This document shows, one piece after another, positions 63,346-64,000 of a DNA stretch of 64,000 bases. Source of the DNA: Pseudomonas yamanorum (GTDB lineage: Bacteria > Pseudomonadota > Gammaproteobacteria > Pseudomonadales > Pseudomonadaceae); the NCBI RefSeq assembly GCF_013386765.1, contig NZ_JACARE010000010.1, positions 1 to 64,000 on the forward strand, written 5' to 3'. The notes under the pieces are model-generated. The model was not told the DNA's origin. It did not search any database and was given only the letters and a program-made list of their open reading frames with translations. A program made the translations under genes and the position numbers. How positions within the stretch are numbered: position 1 is the first letter of the stretch; each line of letters starts with the position of its first letter.

Positions 63346-63867
63346 ATGAAGAAAGCCAGCTTCCAGCCCATGCCCTGCCCGGTCGCCCGTGCCCTGGAGC
63401 ACATCGGCGATGGCTGGAGCCTGTTGATCCTGCGGGATGCGTTCTACGGGCTGCGCCGTTTCGATGAATTCCTCCAGAGCCTCGGGATCGCCTCGAACAC
63501 CCTGACCCGCCGCCTCAACACCCTGGTGGCCAACGGGTTGCTGGAGCGACGCCCCTACCAGGACAACCCGCCCCGCCACGAGTACCACCTCACCGAAGCC
63601 GGCCGGGACTTGCGCCAGGTGATTCTCACGCTGATGGCCTGGGGTGCGCGGCATGCCGAGGGATCGCCCAAGGTGTTTCTCGCCGATGAGGCCACCGGGC
63701 GCCCCGTGGAACTCGCGTTGATGGACGCCAACACCGGCAAGCCCATCACCCGCGAAGGCCACCGCGTGCATGTCGCCGCCGATGCCGAGCCTTTGAGCCT
63801 GTGGCGCGCGCGAGCCGGCCGGGCCTACGCCGCGAAAGATCAACTGGTCAGCCCCTTCCCCCACTAA
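63346..63867 (+). CDS. HxlR-family winged-helix transcriptional regulator
   Basis: 173 aa. The HxlR core is CPVARALEHIGDGWSLLILRDAFYGLRRFDEF, with the conserved N-terminal cysteine at residue 11, then SNTLTRRLNTLVANGLLERR for the recognition helix and wing. A C-terminal extension of about 60 residues follows (PKVFLADEATGRPVELALMD). It probably controls itself and the HlyD-type gene 22 bp downstream through the two palindromes upstream. The inducer may be an electrophile or a thiol-reactive compound (inference). Confidence 0.9.
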   Translation: MKKASFQPMPCPVARALEHIGDGWSLLILRDAFYGLRRFDEFLQSLGIASNTLTRRLNTLVANGLLERRPYQDNPPRHEYHLTEAGRDLRQVILTLMAWGARHAEGSPKVFLADEATGRPVELALMDANTGKPITREGHRVHVAADAEPLSLWRARAGRAYAAKDQLVSPFPH

Positions 63868-63889
63868 TACTCAATGAGGTCATTTCGTC

Positions 63890-64000
63890 ATGGACGCCCA
63901 AGTCAGCGCTGTGCCCGAACCCACTAAAACTTCCCGGCGCAAACACGTACTGCGCCTGGGGCTGCTGACCCTGGCCGTGGCGGGCGGCGTCTGGTACGCC
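63890..64000 (+). CDS. HlyD/EmrA-family membrane fusion protein, 5' part only
   Basis: Only the first 37 codons are in the window. A short cytoplasmic basic segment (KTSRRKHVLRLGL) leads into a hydrophobic helix (LLTLAVAGGVWYA), as in EmrA/HlyD periplasmic adaptors. GAGG lies 10 nt before the ATG at 63890. It starts 22 bp after the HxlR-type gene and is cut by the window edge. An efflux pump operon under HxlR control is the expected arrangement. Confidence 0.6.
   Translation, partial: MDAQVSAVPEPTKTSRRKHVLRLGLLTLAVAGGVWYA

Overview
The window looks like a chromosomal segment of a fluorescent-group Pseudomonas. The GC content is high, genes are packed in short operons, REP/REPIN-type inverted repeats built on 'tgtgggag(c/a)...' and 'ctgtggcgagggagc...' recur between genes, and the gene families (SohB, HglS, IorAB-type oxidase, many LysR regulators, DHA2 efflux pumps) are typical of that genus. 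I see no rRNA, tRNA, CRISPR array, prophage or insertion sequence. The species assignment is inference.

Layout. (1) 312-9541: a C4-polyol (erythritol/threitol type) catabolic locus. It holds a SorC regulator and an RpiB-like isomerase on the minus strand. Divergent from them are a three-gene sugar ABC importer, an SDR, a zinc alcohol dehydrogenase close to erythritol/L-threitol dehydrogenase, and a split DhaK/DhaL kinase. The logic is import, oxidation to erythrulose, phosphorylation, then isomerisation to erythrose-4-phosphate. Two inverted copies of a 36-nt element sit in front of the two divergent operons. (2) 9644-13364: a LysR/MFS divergent pair and the protease SohB. (3) 13578-20093: a two-partner secretion pair whose sizes (563 and 1571 aa) and lack of a CDI toxin end resemble the ExlB/ExlA exolysin system. 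(4) 20233-29632: housekeeping or isolated metabolic genes (histidine phosphatase, SCP2 protein, GH63-like hydrolase, 2-oxoadipate dioxygenase HglS, a small YdcH-type protein, a transketolase and an unknown exported protein). (5) 29633-36373: an SDR, a DMT permease, a LysR gene, an AT-rich two-gene island (glycosyltransferase plus 2OG-Fe(II) oxygenase) and a chemoreceptor.

(6) 36685-46630 is the most interesting part: a divergent catabolic locus. One arm encodes a fused permease-ATPase amino-acid-type ABC protein, a PhyH-family dioxygenase, a periplasmic binding protein, a class II aldolase, a DUF1028 Ntn hydrolase and an ArgE-like deacylase. The other arm encodes a RidA homologue without the deaminase arginine, a type II dehydroquinase-like protein that has lost the lid arginine and His81, and a flavin monooxygenase. 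A LysR gene lies between the arms, and a shared 12-bp motif precedes the two right-hand transcription units. The substrate is unknown to me. (7) 46697-49582: a LysR gene, a peroxiredoxin-like gene, and a TetR gene plus membrane protein, each of the last two preceded by a matching operator. (8) 49853-54389: a polar amino-acid ABC importer, an FAD amine/amino-acid oxidase and an Lrp regulator. (9) 54573-64000: an MFS pump coupled to MsrA, a periplasmic molybdenum hydroxylase with a three-haem cytochrome, a LysR/MFS pair, and an HxlR regulator with two clear palindromes upstream, followed by the start of an HlyD/EmrA-type gene cut by the window edge.
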